Source of the DNA: Trichoplusia ni
Taxonomy: Eukaryota; Arthropoda; Insecta; Lepidoptera; Noctuidae
Direction: 5' to 3'
NCBI RefSeq assembly: GCF_003590095.1
Contig: NC_039480.1
Span: forward strand, 4,007,328 to 4,071,327
Length of the DNA: 64,000 bases
Shown here: positions 45,840-57,349 of the stretch, in pieces
Numbering within the stretch: the first letter of the stretch is position 1
How the letters are laid out: each line of letters opens with the position of its first letter
The notes under the pieces: generated by a model
The model's database searches: none
What the model was told of the DNA's origin: nothing
Seen by the model: the letters and a program-made list of their open reading frames with translations, nothing else
Position numbers and translations under genes: made by a program

Positions 45840-46375
45840 ATAATTATTGTTAAACGCATTGCCATACACCGACACAAAAACGCGGAGGACGTAGCACCGC
45901 GGTTCAGGTTTAGTCAGTAAGAGACACTACCCATTTCCTCTGTATTTTATGTAAGGACCTATAAATTTTCAAAAAAATATTTTATATATCATTGGGGTGT
46001 TATTTTCTGTATAGACAAAAACCCCGTAAATGAAATAAGAATTAAACATCAGAAACTATCGAATCATCCGTCACTTTGGTTAAGAAAATTGACAGGACAT
46101 TTCGTTATCATCATCAATATCATGCCTTTGTCTTCCCACTGCTGGGCACAGGCCTCTCCTTTCTCGTGAAGATTTCTAGGGTTCTGTGCCAGCCTCATCC
46201 AGACTCGACCAATAACGACACATTTTGCTCCCGGAGGACTGACGCTTCTTTTGGCTTGCCATGTTATAACAAGTGTCTTAGACTCCATTTGATGATAAAT
46301 TGGAAATATTTCTTATTAAATAAAATTACGTATTACAATATTAAATGTTTGCCACGGTTTACACGTCTAATCTAG
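45840..46375. repeat. retroelement fragments
   Basis: 45845-45935: 'cattgccatacaccgacaca' ... 'tcaggtttagtcagtaagag', repeated at 48120-48230. 46110-46235: LINE 3' end (cccactgctgggcacaggcc ... cagcctcatccagactcgac). The ORFs on both strands here are repeat artefacts. Confidence 0.6.
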
Positions 46376-46519
46376 TTGCGTAATCCTGATAAGAAAGAGC
46401 GAGTAAAGCGTTGCTGCTGCAAAATAATGAATCATTCTGACACAAGTGTTAATGGAGATCATAACTTTTTCATTAAACTAATTAATGTTATTTACATTAT
46501 CAGCTGTTATACACACCGA

Positions 46520-46705
46520 ATCAAGGAATTTAATTCTTATATCGCGAGAGTTTCACAAACATTCAAGTCACATGCACAAAGACACCCAGACTCAGGACAA
46601 GCATTCGTGGATCGCAAATGCTTGTCCTACGCGGGGATCGAGCCAACATGGCGTGCGTGCTTTGGCGTGGTGACCTCAACCACTCGGCTATCCGTGCAGT
46701 CAGCG
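46520..46705 (-). repeat. tRNA-derived SINE ('GATAGCCGAGTGGT' family), full minus copy
   Basis: Reads in reverse from 'aaggaatttaattcttatat' through 'gtcacatgcacaaagacacc' and 'cgtggatcgcaaatgcttgt' to 'ccactcggctatccgtgcag', the reversed A box. Confidence 0.75.
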
Positions 46706-46954
46706 TATAAGTTTTTTGACATACTGTAATTATATCTTACCGTCAAATTCTGAAACTTGTATGCATGGAGGTCTAAATATCCTGGATTGTCGCACAAAAC
46801 TATTAATATCGCTCGTATCTAGCTGCCAGGTCTCAAATATAGCCTTCAGTCCGAATTTGAGACCTTTAAAATCATGGAATCTTGCTGAAAAATAAAGGTA
46901 ACCAGTTTTGGAGAACAAAAATTCAGTATTCACAGAATCAAAAATTCAGAATCC

Positions 46955-47250
46955 TAGCCTTTTCCCAACTATGTTGGGGTCGGCTTCCAGTCTAACTAGA
47001 TGCAGCTAAGTACCAGTGTTTTACAAGGAGTGACTGCCTATCTGACCTCCTCAACCCAGTTACAGACAACACAAAAGGCCTTAGTCAGTCTGGTTGTCAA
47101 ACTTTCTAGCTTCTGACTACCCGTAACGACTAGCTAAGATGTATAAATTACAACCAGGATTTATGCACAATTTAACGTCCCTTCCGGAATACGGAGGAAA
47201 TCGTTATGACGTTGATGGGTACCCATCCTTGGACCTACCGTATCAAACTA
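46955..47250 (-). repeat. 5S-rRNA-like SINE, minus copy
   Basis: From 'ccttttcccaactatgttgg' to 'ggacctaccgtatcaaacta'; full length with a diverged head. Confidence 0.7.
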
Positions 47251-47604
47251 TGATCGAGCAATTGGGGCAGTTGTTAAATATTATATAGCTATTCTATTAA
47301 TGCAATATAGTAAGGCCAACGAGACGAGATAAAAAACGTAAACAAGCAGACCGTTACTGAGTTATATTGCCATAGTGAGTGATTATTATCCCTGTCCTTA
47401 TCACTCGTACCCGCATATATGGCGGGAGTTGGTCGATGACAGCTGTCGTTATGTGTTTCGTGGTACAAGAAAGCAGTCAGTACGGCAGTTGTCAACATTA
47501 GGTCGGCCATATTGTGAACAAGTTCATTCCTTCATTTTTGTCAAAATTCGAACTTTATAATAGTTTATTCAAATAAGAATCTCGTCTGGTTGGCCTTTCT
47601 TTAG

Positions 47605-49630
47605 TTACTCACTACTAATTATAATGTTAAGTATAATTTTTATAGCGTTTATGTCCCACTGAAATAGCCTGATTTGTAGATTGCTTATCTGATACAGAAT
47701 GGAGCGGATTTCATCCTTCCCCTGATCAGTCACGTTGACGCTTAGAAGATGAGCTAATCTGGAAAATTGAAAAAAAGACAAAAAATGTTTATAAATAGTA
47801 ACATTTTTTAATGTTCTAAAAGCCCGTGGACGCCAGACCGATGTTATTTTATAAAAGCTGAAAGATTGTCAGCGGATGCTCCCAACTAGTTTCGGGCACA
47901 ACCGGAGTCCTTAATCATGAGCCGAAACCTGAGCCGCGGCAATCCCGATAAGTACGTGTGAGTAAACCGTTGCATCATTTAATAATGAATAATTCTCACT
48001 ATCTCTCTTAGTTACTATCAAAACTTTTAAAATGTAACAATAATGAGTCTAGGACCTAGGTGCAGGACAAAAAGACTAATGGGTAGGGTATAAAACCTAT
48101 TGTGTATGAAGGATTTCAACGCATCGCCATACACCGACACAAAAACGCGGATGACGTAGCACGGCGGTTCAGGTTTAGTCAGTGAGAGTCTGACACTACC
48201 CGTTTCCTCCCCCGATTAAGTGGGTGTCCATGAGGATTACCCGCATTATAAAAAATGGTAAGAAACTCACCTTAAAACCACATCATCATTAGGTCCAACC
48301 GATTTAGAAGTCATATTATCTCTAATGCCATTTAAAAATGGCGTCACCAGATCCAAGCAATGAGTCCACTTCTGTGGCTTATTCCGTTCCTCATCATCCA
48401 AGTACATTCTTCTATAGAAAATATCCCTCGGCTTCGGAAGCTTGCTGATCTTCTGGTAATTCCTGTGTTTCTTCATCCGTAACTTTGCCCTCGGATCTTC
48501 CTGGTTCGCACTGGATTCTACACTGGGGATATATTTCTCCGTCGGACGACTTATAATCTCTGGTAGTTTATATAGTTCTTTCTTCTTCCGCTTATCTGAT
48601 TCTTGTATTGGTGTGATCGGTTGATTTGCTAAGTCCACGTATTGGTATTGGTCGGAGTAGTCGTAGTCAAATGGATTGGTTCTCGGCAGGTTGCTATCAA
48701 CATTCATCTCATCAAGTATTTGTCTTTTCAATAGCTGTATTCTTTGGTCTACTGATATGGTTACTTCTGGTGTCGTTGCGTAGGCTATTTTGGTTTGTAA
48801 TGCTGTAAAATGGTGTGTTTTTTTAGTTTTTGAGTCTTCGTTCAGGTAATCTATACTAATATATAAAGCTGAAGAGTTTGTTTGTTTGTTTGAACGCGCT
48901 AATCTCAGGAACTACTGGTCCAAATTGAAAAAATCTTTTTGTGTTGAATAGACCATTCATCGAGAAAGGCTTTAGGCTATAAACCATCACGCTGCGACTA
49001 ATAGGAACGAAGATACAATGGAAAATGTGAAAAGAACAGGGCAGGTAGGTATAAATCATAACTTATATCTTCTACCCACGGGGACGAAGTCGCGGGCAAC
49101 AGCTAGGTGTTGAATATAATTCTATCGGATACCAATTTTCAAAGCTTTATCTTTGAAAATTACGGTTTTTTGTACAAACTTTCATCCCCCTCTTCTCACC
49201 ACTTTAGGGCATGAATTTAGTAATTTGGGTTCTGCGTTTATAAGAAAGTCAGTCAGTCGTATAGATATTGAAGAATCCGTAAAATTATCTTCAGTTACAC
49301 AGATTCCGACTGACACTTGACCAATTTTTATGTGATTTTTTTAGGTTAAAGCATAATTAAAGTGACAGAACAAATGTCTGCTATCAAATTTCAGGGTGAA
49401 GCAACCGTTAACATTTTCAAAGCGGCATCACCAATATATCTACTGTAAATTTCAAATGTCTAGCTAACACGGTTGATAATATACAGGCTGGTGACAGACG
49501 GACAACCAGCCACGCCTTGCTAATAGGGTTCAATTTTTGGTTATGCAAAACTAAAATTGGATATTACCACAATAAGTGAAACAAAAGAGTACCCACCCAT
49601 TGTAACTAAAAAGGCAATAATTCTAATCAT
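47605..49630 (-). CDS. gene C: secreted basic protein of a small local family, 3 exons
   Basis: Exons 49597-49630, 48271-48802 and 47605-47758. Phase-1 and phase-2 junctions agree, giving 239 residues. The signal peptide MIRIIAFLVTMALQTKIAYA spans the first intron. Mature features in order: TTPEVTISVDQRIQLLKRQI then LDEM (amphipathic helix); an acidic Tyr motif FDYDYSDQYQYV; PITPIQESDKRKKKELYKLP; a basic stretch (RAKLRMKKHRNYQKISKLPK); then a C-terminal part LDLVTPFLNGIRDNM and LAHLLSVNVTDQGKDEI. The QRI-LLK----L-EM block matches gene D (8 of 14 identical), and FDYD...PI...DK-K matches gene E. No known domain. Candidate roles such as silk, accessory-gland or cuticle secretions are guesses. 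Intron 1 holds a repeat copy (48850-49105) and intron 2 another (48115-48235). Confidence 0.8.
48850..49105 (+). repeat. 'AAGCTGAAGAGTTTGTTTG' repeat in gene C intron 1
   Basis: Well-preserved copy from 'tactaatatataaagctgaa' to 'gcgggcaacagctaggt'. Confidence 0.75.
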
Positions 49631-49877
49631 TTTACTGTTTTTTTGAAGTATCCAAAAAAGGCAAAACTTTCGAAAATAAATTAAAAATAAGAATAGAACA
49701 TAGTAACAATTTGTAGATTTCTGTTACGAGTTTGAAAAACAAAAGAATTCAATTAAAAATTATGAACGAAATATTATGATTTGAAATAAGTGTTAATTAA
49801 AATTGTTAATCACATTCCTTGGAGCATATTTCAATATTCAATGTTATTTGAGTGGCTAAAAAATAATATTTTATTGC

Positions 49878-50985
49878 TTAGACAATGTTACATCGCATAA
49901 GAATAGAAAACTTCAAATGTATAGAATGACATTCCGTTTCGACAAGTGACGTGACTTTGACTTGTCAGTTCAATACATTTGAGTGATTCGTCAGCGTTAG
50001 CGAACTTAACGAAATTTCATGTTTATATTTGACATTATTTTGACATAAAACGCTACATCGTATAAACATATGAATGATATTTTTATGGCATACAATAGGA
50101 ATGATGACAATTTTAATTTTAATAGGATTCGCATACTTGTCTCTTCTTTTGTCTCGCAAACATATGGATCAGATTACAGTGAAAGTTTTGACGATCTCCG
50201 TGGTCGAGTGGCGTAGGCACCGGTTTCAAGGTGTCGCTAGCTCTGAGGTCTCGGGTTCGATCCCCGGTCGGGTCAATGTAAAAAAATCACATTTCTACGT
50301 TGTCTCGGGTCTGGGTGTTTGTGGTACCTTCGTTGTATCTGAATTCCATAACACAAGTGCTTAAGCAACTTACTTTGGGTTCAGAACAATGTATGTGATG
50401 TTGCCCGCATTTATTTTTATTTTAGTGAATGGAACTTACGCGTGACGTCACGATTTTGTTGTTCAGAAAAAGGCAAAAATATTTGCCTATTATTTATTTA
50501 CTATTGAAGGCATTCATAGATTTTGACTTTTATCACCAGGTTGTATGTCAAAAACTCAATATAAAATTAGATAGAGGTTATGCAACGGTATGTAACTTGG
50601 TCCGATCATACGGTCATGAATGCGATGGGTGACCAATTTGATTTCCCTTTAGATTTAGAATACTGTGGCTCCTTTTTCAGTCCATTCGGCTGTCACTAGG
50701 CAACATCTCATCTATATCTATACTAATATTTAAAGCTGAAGAGTTTGTTTGTCTGTTTGAACGCACCAATCTCAGGAACTACAGGTTCAAATTGAAAAAT
50801 TATTTTTGTGTTGAATAGACCATTCATCGAGGCAGGTTTTAGGCTATACACCATCACGCTGCGACTAATAGGAGCGAAGATACAATGGAAAATGTGGAAA
50901 ACACAGGGAAAATTATTTATCTTCAAAGGCTTTCGTTCAAAAATTCCTAACTTATATCGGACGTAGTCGCAACAGCTAGTGTAAC
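49878..50985. repeat. three repeat copies between genes C and D
   Basis: 49878-50005: 'gacaatgttacatcgcataa ... gtcagcgttagcg' element. 50190-50420: tRNA-derived SINE (+) with gtggtcgagtggcg and gggttcgatcccc boxes. 50715-50985: 'aagctgaagagtttgtttg' element (+). No gene lies in this interval. Confidence 0.75.
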
Positions 50986-51571
50986 ATAATAAGCTGGACA
51001 AGTGAAATTTTCACGAACACATTATGTTTTTTTTTGCCACAACAACAACAATGACTAAAAATTGAGGTCTAAGGTATTATGCTCATAAATACAACTTTCT
51101 AAAATAAGTGCATTCGTGCATGTGACTTGAATGTTTGGGAAACCCTCAGCGACACAACGATTATCCTTAGTGGGAAGTTGACTAAAGAAAAATAAAATTA
51201 AAAACATTTTCCGCTGTTATTGCGTTATGTGTATTAAAAAATTCATTTTAATTATAACTCAATGTTGTTATTTTACTCATACAAGTTCAATTTTATTATT
51301 GGTTACATGTTTATTTAAAAATGCTTGAAAGAATTTAATCAATTCGAATTACAAACTGCCGCCATTTTGAATTCTTGATCAAGCGGTATAGGAATTGTGA
51401 TTTGTCATTTTTCAAATAAATTTAATTTGGAATATAAAGAATGTATTTGTAAATAATTTTTTTAGTAATAACAAGATTTTGTGTTGAAAATCTGAGAAAA
51501 GATTATAGTCACAGTAAGATCAATTTAAATAATGGATGTTTACTATCTATTAAATTAACATTAACTTAAAA

Positions 51572-52520
51572 ATGATGAAATGTGTAATCAGCTTTCTACT
51601 ATTATTGTGTAAGTATTGTAAATAAAATTATTAGATAACACCAGCCTGTAACTATTCTACTGCTACCCAGTCATACTGAGAACGAGCATTGCCCCACGGT
51701 GGGCGCCAATACCAAAGCTGTTCATTACGAATGTGACTGTCCCACTACAAGCAGCGTTATTTACTACTCTAACTACGCTATTACATTAAAAATGTGAGAA
51801 CTATAATTTCTCTATCATTATTGCGTGGTCGTCCCAAACGCCAAACCCACATATTGTGTCGTGTCGCGGATTCGAAGCAAGACAAGTTTTTGTGTGATCC
51901 ACGAATGCTTGTCCTGAGTTGCTTTGGGTGGCTTTGTGCATGTGACTTGAATGTTTGTGAAACTATCTGCGACACAAATCACAACACAATATCGTTTCAT
52001 TAGACTCCACATTAATTCAAATCATTCAATCGTAACCAAATTCTAACTAAGAAAAATTACCTCAGCCTTTCAGGAACGTCTAAATGTATCATCAGAAACT
52101 TTAAGTCGTCAAAAACGAATAGAACTACTTAAAATGCTGCTTTTAACAGAGATGGAGGAAGAGAAGAAGGAAGAAGGAAAGGGAGAAAAAGAGAGTACAC
52201 CTCAAACGACACAAAAGGAATCGAAATTAGACAAATCACCTGAATACGACCAATATGTTATTCAAAATGACAACGGTCCTATTAAACCAATAATAAGACA
52301 CAAAAAGAAGAAACAAAGAAGCAACGTTACAAAAAAACAGCGCAGATTTAGGACAAGAACGACAAAAATAAAAGAGGATGTAACGACAAATCTGCCTTCG
52401 ACAGAGGCTACGCCAACGACAATTCTGACTACGGTTACGACAACTTCGTCTAGTCGTATAACGGGTGCTGATGTTTTCCATAGGATTTTTATGGCGATTA
52501 CGAAAGATGTTAAAACATAG
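51572..52520 (+). CDS. gene D: secreted basic protein, paralogue of gene C
   Basis: Exon 1 51572-51608 (MMKCVISFLLLL, donor gtaagt, phase 1) and exon 2 52066-52520 from the acceptor acctcag, giving 163 residues. Signal peptide MMKCVISFLLLLSFQ. Mature part: ERLNVSSETLSRQKRIELLK then MLLLTEMEEEKKEEGKGEKE, PEYDQYVIQNDNGPIKPI, a Lys/Arg-rich core (RHKKKKQRSNVTKKQRRFRT), a Thr-rich segment (TEATPTTILTTVTTTSSS), and a C-terminal hydrophobic helix (ITGADVFHRIFMAITKDV). The KRIELLK----L-EM helix and the Y-DQY...PI-PI-basic order match gene C, so common descent is likely. Function unknown. The intron carries a tRNA-SINE copy at 51835-51990. Confidence 0.8.
51835..51990 (+). repeat. tRNA-derived SINE in gene D intron
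   Basis: Diverged head, then 'gtgtgatccacgaatgcttg' and 'gtgcatgtgacttgaatgtt'. The ORFs predicted on both strands over it are artefacts. Confidence 0.65.
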
Positions 52521-52689
52521 GGTGTTGAGGTAAATATACAAGTTGTTTTAAGGGGTTCCGCAATAAATGGGAAACAAAGGAGATTATTAGTGAGGTCCCG
52601 TATGTTTCTTAGCCACAAGACTGTATCGAAATTTCATATATTTCTATTGCTGTTATAAAATCAAAGATCGTTTATGCCTTTTCATACAT

Positions 52690-52850
52690 TCACTTTCTTG
52701 TATGTTTGACTTTAACTCAATTTGAAGCACTTCCCGACAAGCTAGCAGGCTGTAATTTTCAGGGTAGCTTCAAACCGGATGACAATGCAATTTACAACTA
52801 TAAAAACGGCAGGACCGATTTTCGTAAAATTTGAATAGGGTGACATTTAA
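52690..52850 (-). repeat. 'GCTACCCTGAAAATTTCAGC' repeat, reversed copy
   Basis: Reversed copy of 9735-9920: 'cacttcccgacaagctagca ... cagggtagcttcaaaccgga ... aatgcaatttacaac'. Confidence 0.65.
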
Positions 52851-53324
52851 AAATGTGGGATTTTTTTTATTTTTTGAATCTATTATTTTTTTAATAAATA
52901 AATCTTTTCTTTTTCAGGTTTTTTACAGATTGCATGATAGAATAAGAATAAGAAATAAAAAATCAACCGCATATGGGGAAATGGTTAATAATCTGGTATT
53001 TCATTGAACTTATGAAATTATTTTAAACAAATCAATTTCGCCACAATTTTCATACACAATTTTCGTCGTATAATGTAATTTTTGATAAAATTACATTAAG
53101 ATTGTAATCATGGTAATTACGTCACTTGTCATATAAAAGTAGGTACATATAAGTGACGTTACATGAGATTTCAACTTACTATTTATTTCGTTTTATAGAA
53201 GGATTGACAACCATCTTAGGTTTTTGTTCACGCAATAAAAGAAAAATAAAGACAATTTTTTTTTTCATCTTTCGGACGGACGGGTCAGATTTTAGTATTT
53301 CAATACCCTATTATTATTATTTGT

Positions 53325-53770
53325 ATACTAGCTAACCCAGAAAACGTTGTTTTGCCTAATGAATTATTTCAAGTTGTATGTATTTTTCAATGCCACATGA
53401 TAAAAAAAATAAAAAGAAATAATTTTGTCCAAAAAATAAAATATTTTTTTTTAGTGTGAGCAACCCTTAACACTTAGGGGTATGAAAAATAGATGTTAGC
53501 TACTGAATACGCATATAAAATTTGGTAAAAATCGGTTAAGCCGTTTCGGAGGAGTACGGTAACTAACATCGTGACACGGGAATTTTATATATTAGAAGAT
53601 TAGCGCATTATCTTGCTAGCACAACCGTCACTCAATATGATTAAATTAATTTCACAATTTTCTGGTATGAAATTTCTTGAAATATTGCATGCATATGTAT
53701 ATTGTGTGATCATGTAATATTATGATGACATGGAGCTGATCTGATGCTGGAGCTACGAGCTCCGTTATAT
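53325..53770 (-). repeat. retroelement tail and a 'GCTCCATGTCATCATAATATT' fragment
   Basis: 53325-53605 is the reversed 10510/39003 family (ctagctaacccagaaaacgt ... cgtgacacgggaattttata). 53690-53770 is a short reversed copy of the 60-232 family. Confidence 0.7.
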
Positions 53771-53929
53771 ATCGATACAATCCTATCGATTCTGAAGTAA
53801 ATTGGAAAGATTGTTTTGAAACAGACCTAGTATTAAACTTCTGTGTTTATATTTTATGAATGATAATTATAATACAAGTAAAAGGATTTGTTTTTATTTC
53901 TCTAAACTGTGAAATCTGAAATGACTAGT

Positions 53930-54505
53930 TTGTTGGTCTAGTGGTTAGTGGCCTTGACTGCTATACCGAAGGTAGTGGGATCGATTCCCACCCTGGCAAA
54001 TGTTTGTGTGATGAGCACGATCATTTGTTCTTTATCGGCTTGTAATTTTACTGTAATTTGTAGAAATACACCGTGATTTTTTAGTCGTCTTACAAAAACA
54101 GCCCAGTTCATGTATCCAATGACTAGAACACGCTCATGATAAAAATAAGGTATTAATGAGATTTGAATAAATTTAAAATGCAATTTTAATTCAATATTAT
54201 GATACAATTCGTAGTTTTTTAGAAACACATCTCTGTTGCGAGCGCGGTCCGAGCCTTGTAACAATGGTGAGGGGCGCGGGCGGCGGCGTTTTTATCATTT
54301 TTAAGAGTATTTTTCCGATTTCTCATGTTTAATTTTCTTCGTATTTATTATCTTATTTGATGATAAAAAAATAATAATCACGCCTATTGGTATTTTACGT
54401 CGGATACATGAACTGGGCTGCTTTTGTAAGACGACTAAAAAATCACCGTATATATGAGTATGTTTATCAATTATCTAGTGCTTATAAGCTTTGCTTAATT
54501 TGAGG
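53930..54505 (+). repeat. tRNA-derived SINE split by a MITE
   Basis: 5' half 53930-54068: A-box-like tggtctagtggttagtggc, B box ggatcgattccc, then 'gatgagcacgatcatttgtt'. 3' half 54451-54505: 'tatatgagtatgtttatcaa' then 'ctagtgcttataagctttgc'. The halves join as in the intact copy at 38285-38530. Confidence 0.85.
54069..54450. mobile_element. MITE with long terminal inverted repeats, inserted in a SINE
   Basis: About 380 bp starting CACCGTGATTTTTTAGTCGT, CTTACAAAAACAGCCCAGTT and CATGTATCC, and ending in the inverted equivalents (acatgaactgggctgctttt, gtaagacgactaaaaaatca, ccgta). The flanking gaaata / tatatgag suggest an ATA or TATA duplication. A relative lies at 57350-57670. The 108-codon ORF at 53938-54264 crosses the junction and is not a gene. 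Confidence 0.8.
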
Positions 54506-54684
54506 CTGGGAAATCTTTGAATAAGAGTTTATACAGCTTTAATAGCAATAGCTGGTTTGTTGGAGTAGTAGACTAGGGACTACAAACGATGACTCAGGTT
54601 CGAATCTCGACTACGCACTTTGTAAGTCATTATGTAATGTCAGATTGACCCATAAAGACCTCTAAAAATAAGAGAATAGCCATG

Positions 54685-54925
54685 AATCTATACTAATATA
54701 TAAAGCTGGAGAGTTTGTTTGTTTGTTTGAACGCGCTAATCACAGGAACTACTGGTTCAAATTGAAAAATTCTTTTTGTGTTGAATAGACCATTCATCGA
54801 GGAAGGCATCACGCTGCGACTAATAGGAGCGAACATACAAAGGAAAATGTGAGAAAATAGGTCAGGTATAAATCATAACTTATATCTTCTACCCACGGGG
54901 ACGAAGTCTCGGGCAACAGCTAGTA
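54685..54925 (+). repeat. 'AAGCTGAAGAGTTTGTTTG' repeat, plus copy
   Basis: Slightly deleted copy from 'tactaatatataaagctgga' to 'cgggcaacagctagtataa'. Confidence 0.7.
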
Positions 54926-54929
54926 TAAG

Positions 54930-55605
54930 ATAAAAATGTTAAGACAAGCTTGGAGTCTGGCAGTGTGTTGCTGACAACACCATCCTCTTTCAGAGGGAAC
55001 GTAAATATAATTCTCATTTTGTGGCATCCGCAACCGAAGGCAAAACGGGACCCCATTATTGAGACTGTGCTGTGCAGTCGTTTATAACCAGACTGAGACA
55101 CAACCGTGACAGTTAGACATATAATGTTTACACAGATAATGTATTTCTGTTGCCATGACAACAAGAAAAGAAAACAGAATAAAATATTTACTACCCCTTC
55201 CGTTATTAAATAAAACTGATGACATTTTTGCTATTGCTTCATCGCATTAGATTAAAAAACGAAAAGAGAACTTTAAATGTATGGGAATGACTTCCATACA
55301 TTGTTAAATACTGTCTTATTTTGAAAGAAAGAAGAAAGAATACCATTTCTTCTTCGATAGCTAAAGCACTTAGGAAGCGGTGAAGGGTGGGCGATACGGG
55401 GAGCTGTCTATATAACATTCTTTGACGTTCAAAAAGTGCTACTTCTTGCGTGTAGTTCTTGTGTGCTAGTGTAAAGTAATTTAATTTATATGGATTTTGT
55501 TTTTGACATTCCGTTTCGACAAGTGACGTGACTTTGACTTGTCAGTTCAATACATTTGAGTGATTCGTCAGCGTTAGCGCGAGGAGTCATGTAACTTGTC
55601 TACAG
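54930..55605. repeat. retroelement fragments and an interrupted short repeat
   Basis: 54940-55150: reversed relative of the ccgtacccaaagggtaaaa family (aaggcaaaacgggaccccat ... acagataatgtatttctgtt). 55250-55300 and 55505-55605 are the two ends of the 'catcgcat ... gacaagtgacgtgac' element. Between them sits a block (cacttaggaagcggtgaagg ... aaaaagtgctacttc) also seen at 36630-36725. Confidence 0.6.
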
Positions 55606-55872
55606 TCACAGTGGAATTATTGCGACTGTACAAATTAAAAAAGTTTTATTGTTTTAATCAAACGATCGTTAAAATCATTACAAATGTTTTCTTTTACTTC
55701 TTGTAGGTACTAAGTCTTAACATATTTTAAAGTCATCATTGGAAAAATATTCGTACCTGCATATTTCATTACCACGCGGTTTTTTGGTAGCAGTCTTTTT
55801 ATAAATGTTGCGTTTTAATACCTTTTTATTTTAGGATTATCAGAAACAATAACTGTTTATTTTTGTTAAATA

Positions 55873-56631
55873 ATGATAAAGATCGTTCTCATTTTAATTG
55901 TTTTAAAACTGTGTAAGTATATCTTTTAGTTTATCCTTTTTTTCGTACTTATTCTAGTTGAAACACCGCTTCAAACGTTCCTGAGGGTTGCAGTTGACGA
56001 GGTTTGTTAAAACCACGTCATAAACCTACAAGCTTTTTTTAAAAACTCGGACACCAGGTTACAAGATGTTGGTCTATGTTCTCCCTTCAAGTTTGGTTCA
56101 GTAGTCTTGACTGGTATACTGGAGATTGTGATTTCGATTCCCACCCAGAACAAATGTTTGTTTGATGAGCACGATCATTTGTTCTATGTCTGGGTGTAAT
56201 TTATCTATATCATGTATGTATTTAGAAATAAATTCGTTAAATTTATTGTAAAAATAGATACCAATTATGTTTCATTCAAAAAAAAAATAAGTGTGTTTAT
56301 CAGTTGTCTAGTACTCATAATACAAGTTTCGCTTAGTTTGAGACTAGATGGCGTTGTGTGTAAACTTATAAAGAATATTATTCCAGCATTTGCCGATTAT
56401 GCATCAGATCTTGAAGATCAAAGGGACACACAGGACTTAGTAGAAACTCTTATAAAAGTGGTGCGTGATAAGAAAATGGGACGGTCATTCGATTACGATT
56501 TCTACAGCTACACGAGAAATCCGAATGAAAAACTTAAACCTATTATGTCAGACGATAAAAATAAACATAAACATAGATATAAGTTTCAACCTATCAAGTT
56601 TGATAAAGGGAAGAAATGCTATCCTTCGTAA
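55873..56631 (+). CDS. gene E: short secreted basic protein, related to gene C
   Basis: Exon 1 55873-55912 (MIKIVLILIVLKL, donor gtaagt, phase 1) and exon 2 56387-56631 from the acceptor ttccag, giving 94 residues. Signal peptide MIKIVLILIVLKLSFA. Mature part: DYASDLEDQRDTQDLVETLI then KVVRDKKMGR, FDYDFYSYTRNPNEKLKPIM, SDDKNKHKHRYKFQPIKFD and a final KGKKCYPS with a single Cys. The helix, FDYD-Tyr motif, LKPI and DK-rich basic run follow the same order as in gene C. Exon 1 and the phase-1 intron position are shared with C and D. The exon-2 acceptor lies only some 20 bp after a SINE copy (56095-56365). Function unknown. Confidence 0.75.
56095..56365 (+). repeat. tRNA-derived SINE in gene E intron
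   Basis: Copy of the 38285-38530 family: 'gtagtcttgactggtatact', a B-box-like gatttcgattccc, 'gatgagcacgatcatttgtt', 'gtctagtactcataatacaa' and 'gagactagatggcgttgtg', ending just before the gene E acceptor. Confidence 0.8.
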
Positions 56632-56699
56632 ATAAATGAAATATAATCAATTGCTTTGTGATTTTTAACGCGTTATCCTTTAAACTACAGGATGTTATG

Positions 56700-57250
56700 T
56701 ATTACTAGCTTTTCGCCCGCGGTTTCGCACGCGTCAAGTTCGGTTATATCGCGTTTCCAAGAGATAAAAACTATCCTGTGTTCTTTCTCAAGGTCAACTC
56801 TATCTCTGTACAAAATTTCATCAAAATCAGTTCTGTGGTTTAGACGTGAAAGCGTAACCGACAGACAGACCGACAGAGTTACTTTCGCATTTACAATATT
56901 AGTTAGGATTTCTCAAGTATCGCTGAAGTGATACAGTTCATACCTTCGGGCGCTTCATGCCGATGACTGGTGTGAAGTGGCCAAGGATCGGGTAAAGTGG
57001 TGCTCTCTCGTGTTCTGATAATGAAGGGACAGGACAAGGGACATTTTGGGTCGCTGAGTCAACGGAGTAGTATTCTAAAACGTCAGGTGTTATAATATAC
57101 CTAAGTTTGACAGCTCTATCCTACTAATATCAATAACGCGAAAGTTTGTATGTATGGATGTTTGTTTCGTCTTTCACGCAAAAACCACTGAACAGATTTA
57201 GACGAAACTTGGTACACAGATATTTTATAACCAGGATTAACACATAGGAT
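56700..57250. repeat. two retroelement fragments
   Basis: 56705-56910: reversed copy of the 44475 family (actagcttttcgcccgcggt ... aatattagttaggat). 57118-57250: 'tcctactaatatcaataacg' ... 'cagatttagacgaaacttgg', as at 2780-2945 reversed. Confidence 0.7.
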
Positions 57251-57349
57251 TTATTAACTTAGATATTATGTTGGCTTTTTTACTATTTTCCATATTTTTT
57301 AAATTAAATTAAAACATACAAACATACAGGTGAAGCTAATAAACGCGTT

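Noticed and set aside
46376..46729. 117-codon plus ORF
   Set aside because: Largely the reversed tRNA-SINE at 46520-46705; no coding support.
53938..54000. Possible tRNA gene at 'tggtctagtggttagtggc'
   Set aside because: Same reasoning: it is the head of a SINE with relatives at 38285-38530 and 56095-56365.
54889..55164. 91-codon minus ORF with a signal-peptide-like start
   Set aside because: The sequence matches the ccgtacccaaagggtaaaa-type dispersed repeat (also at 32340 and 5340) in reverse and runs into another repeat copy.
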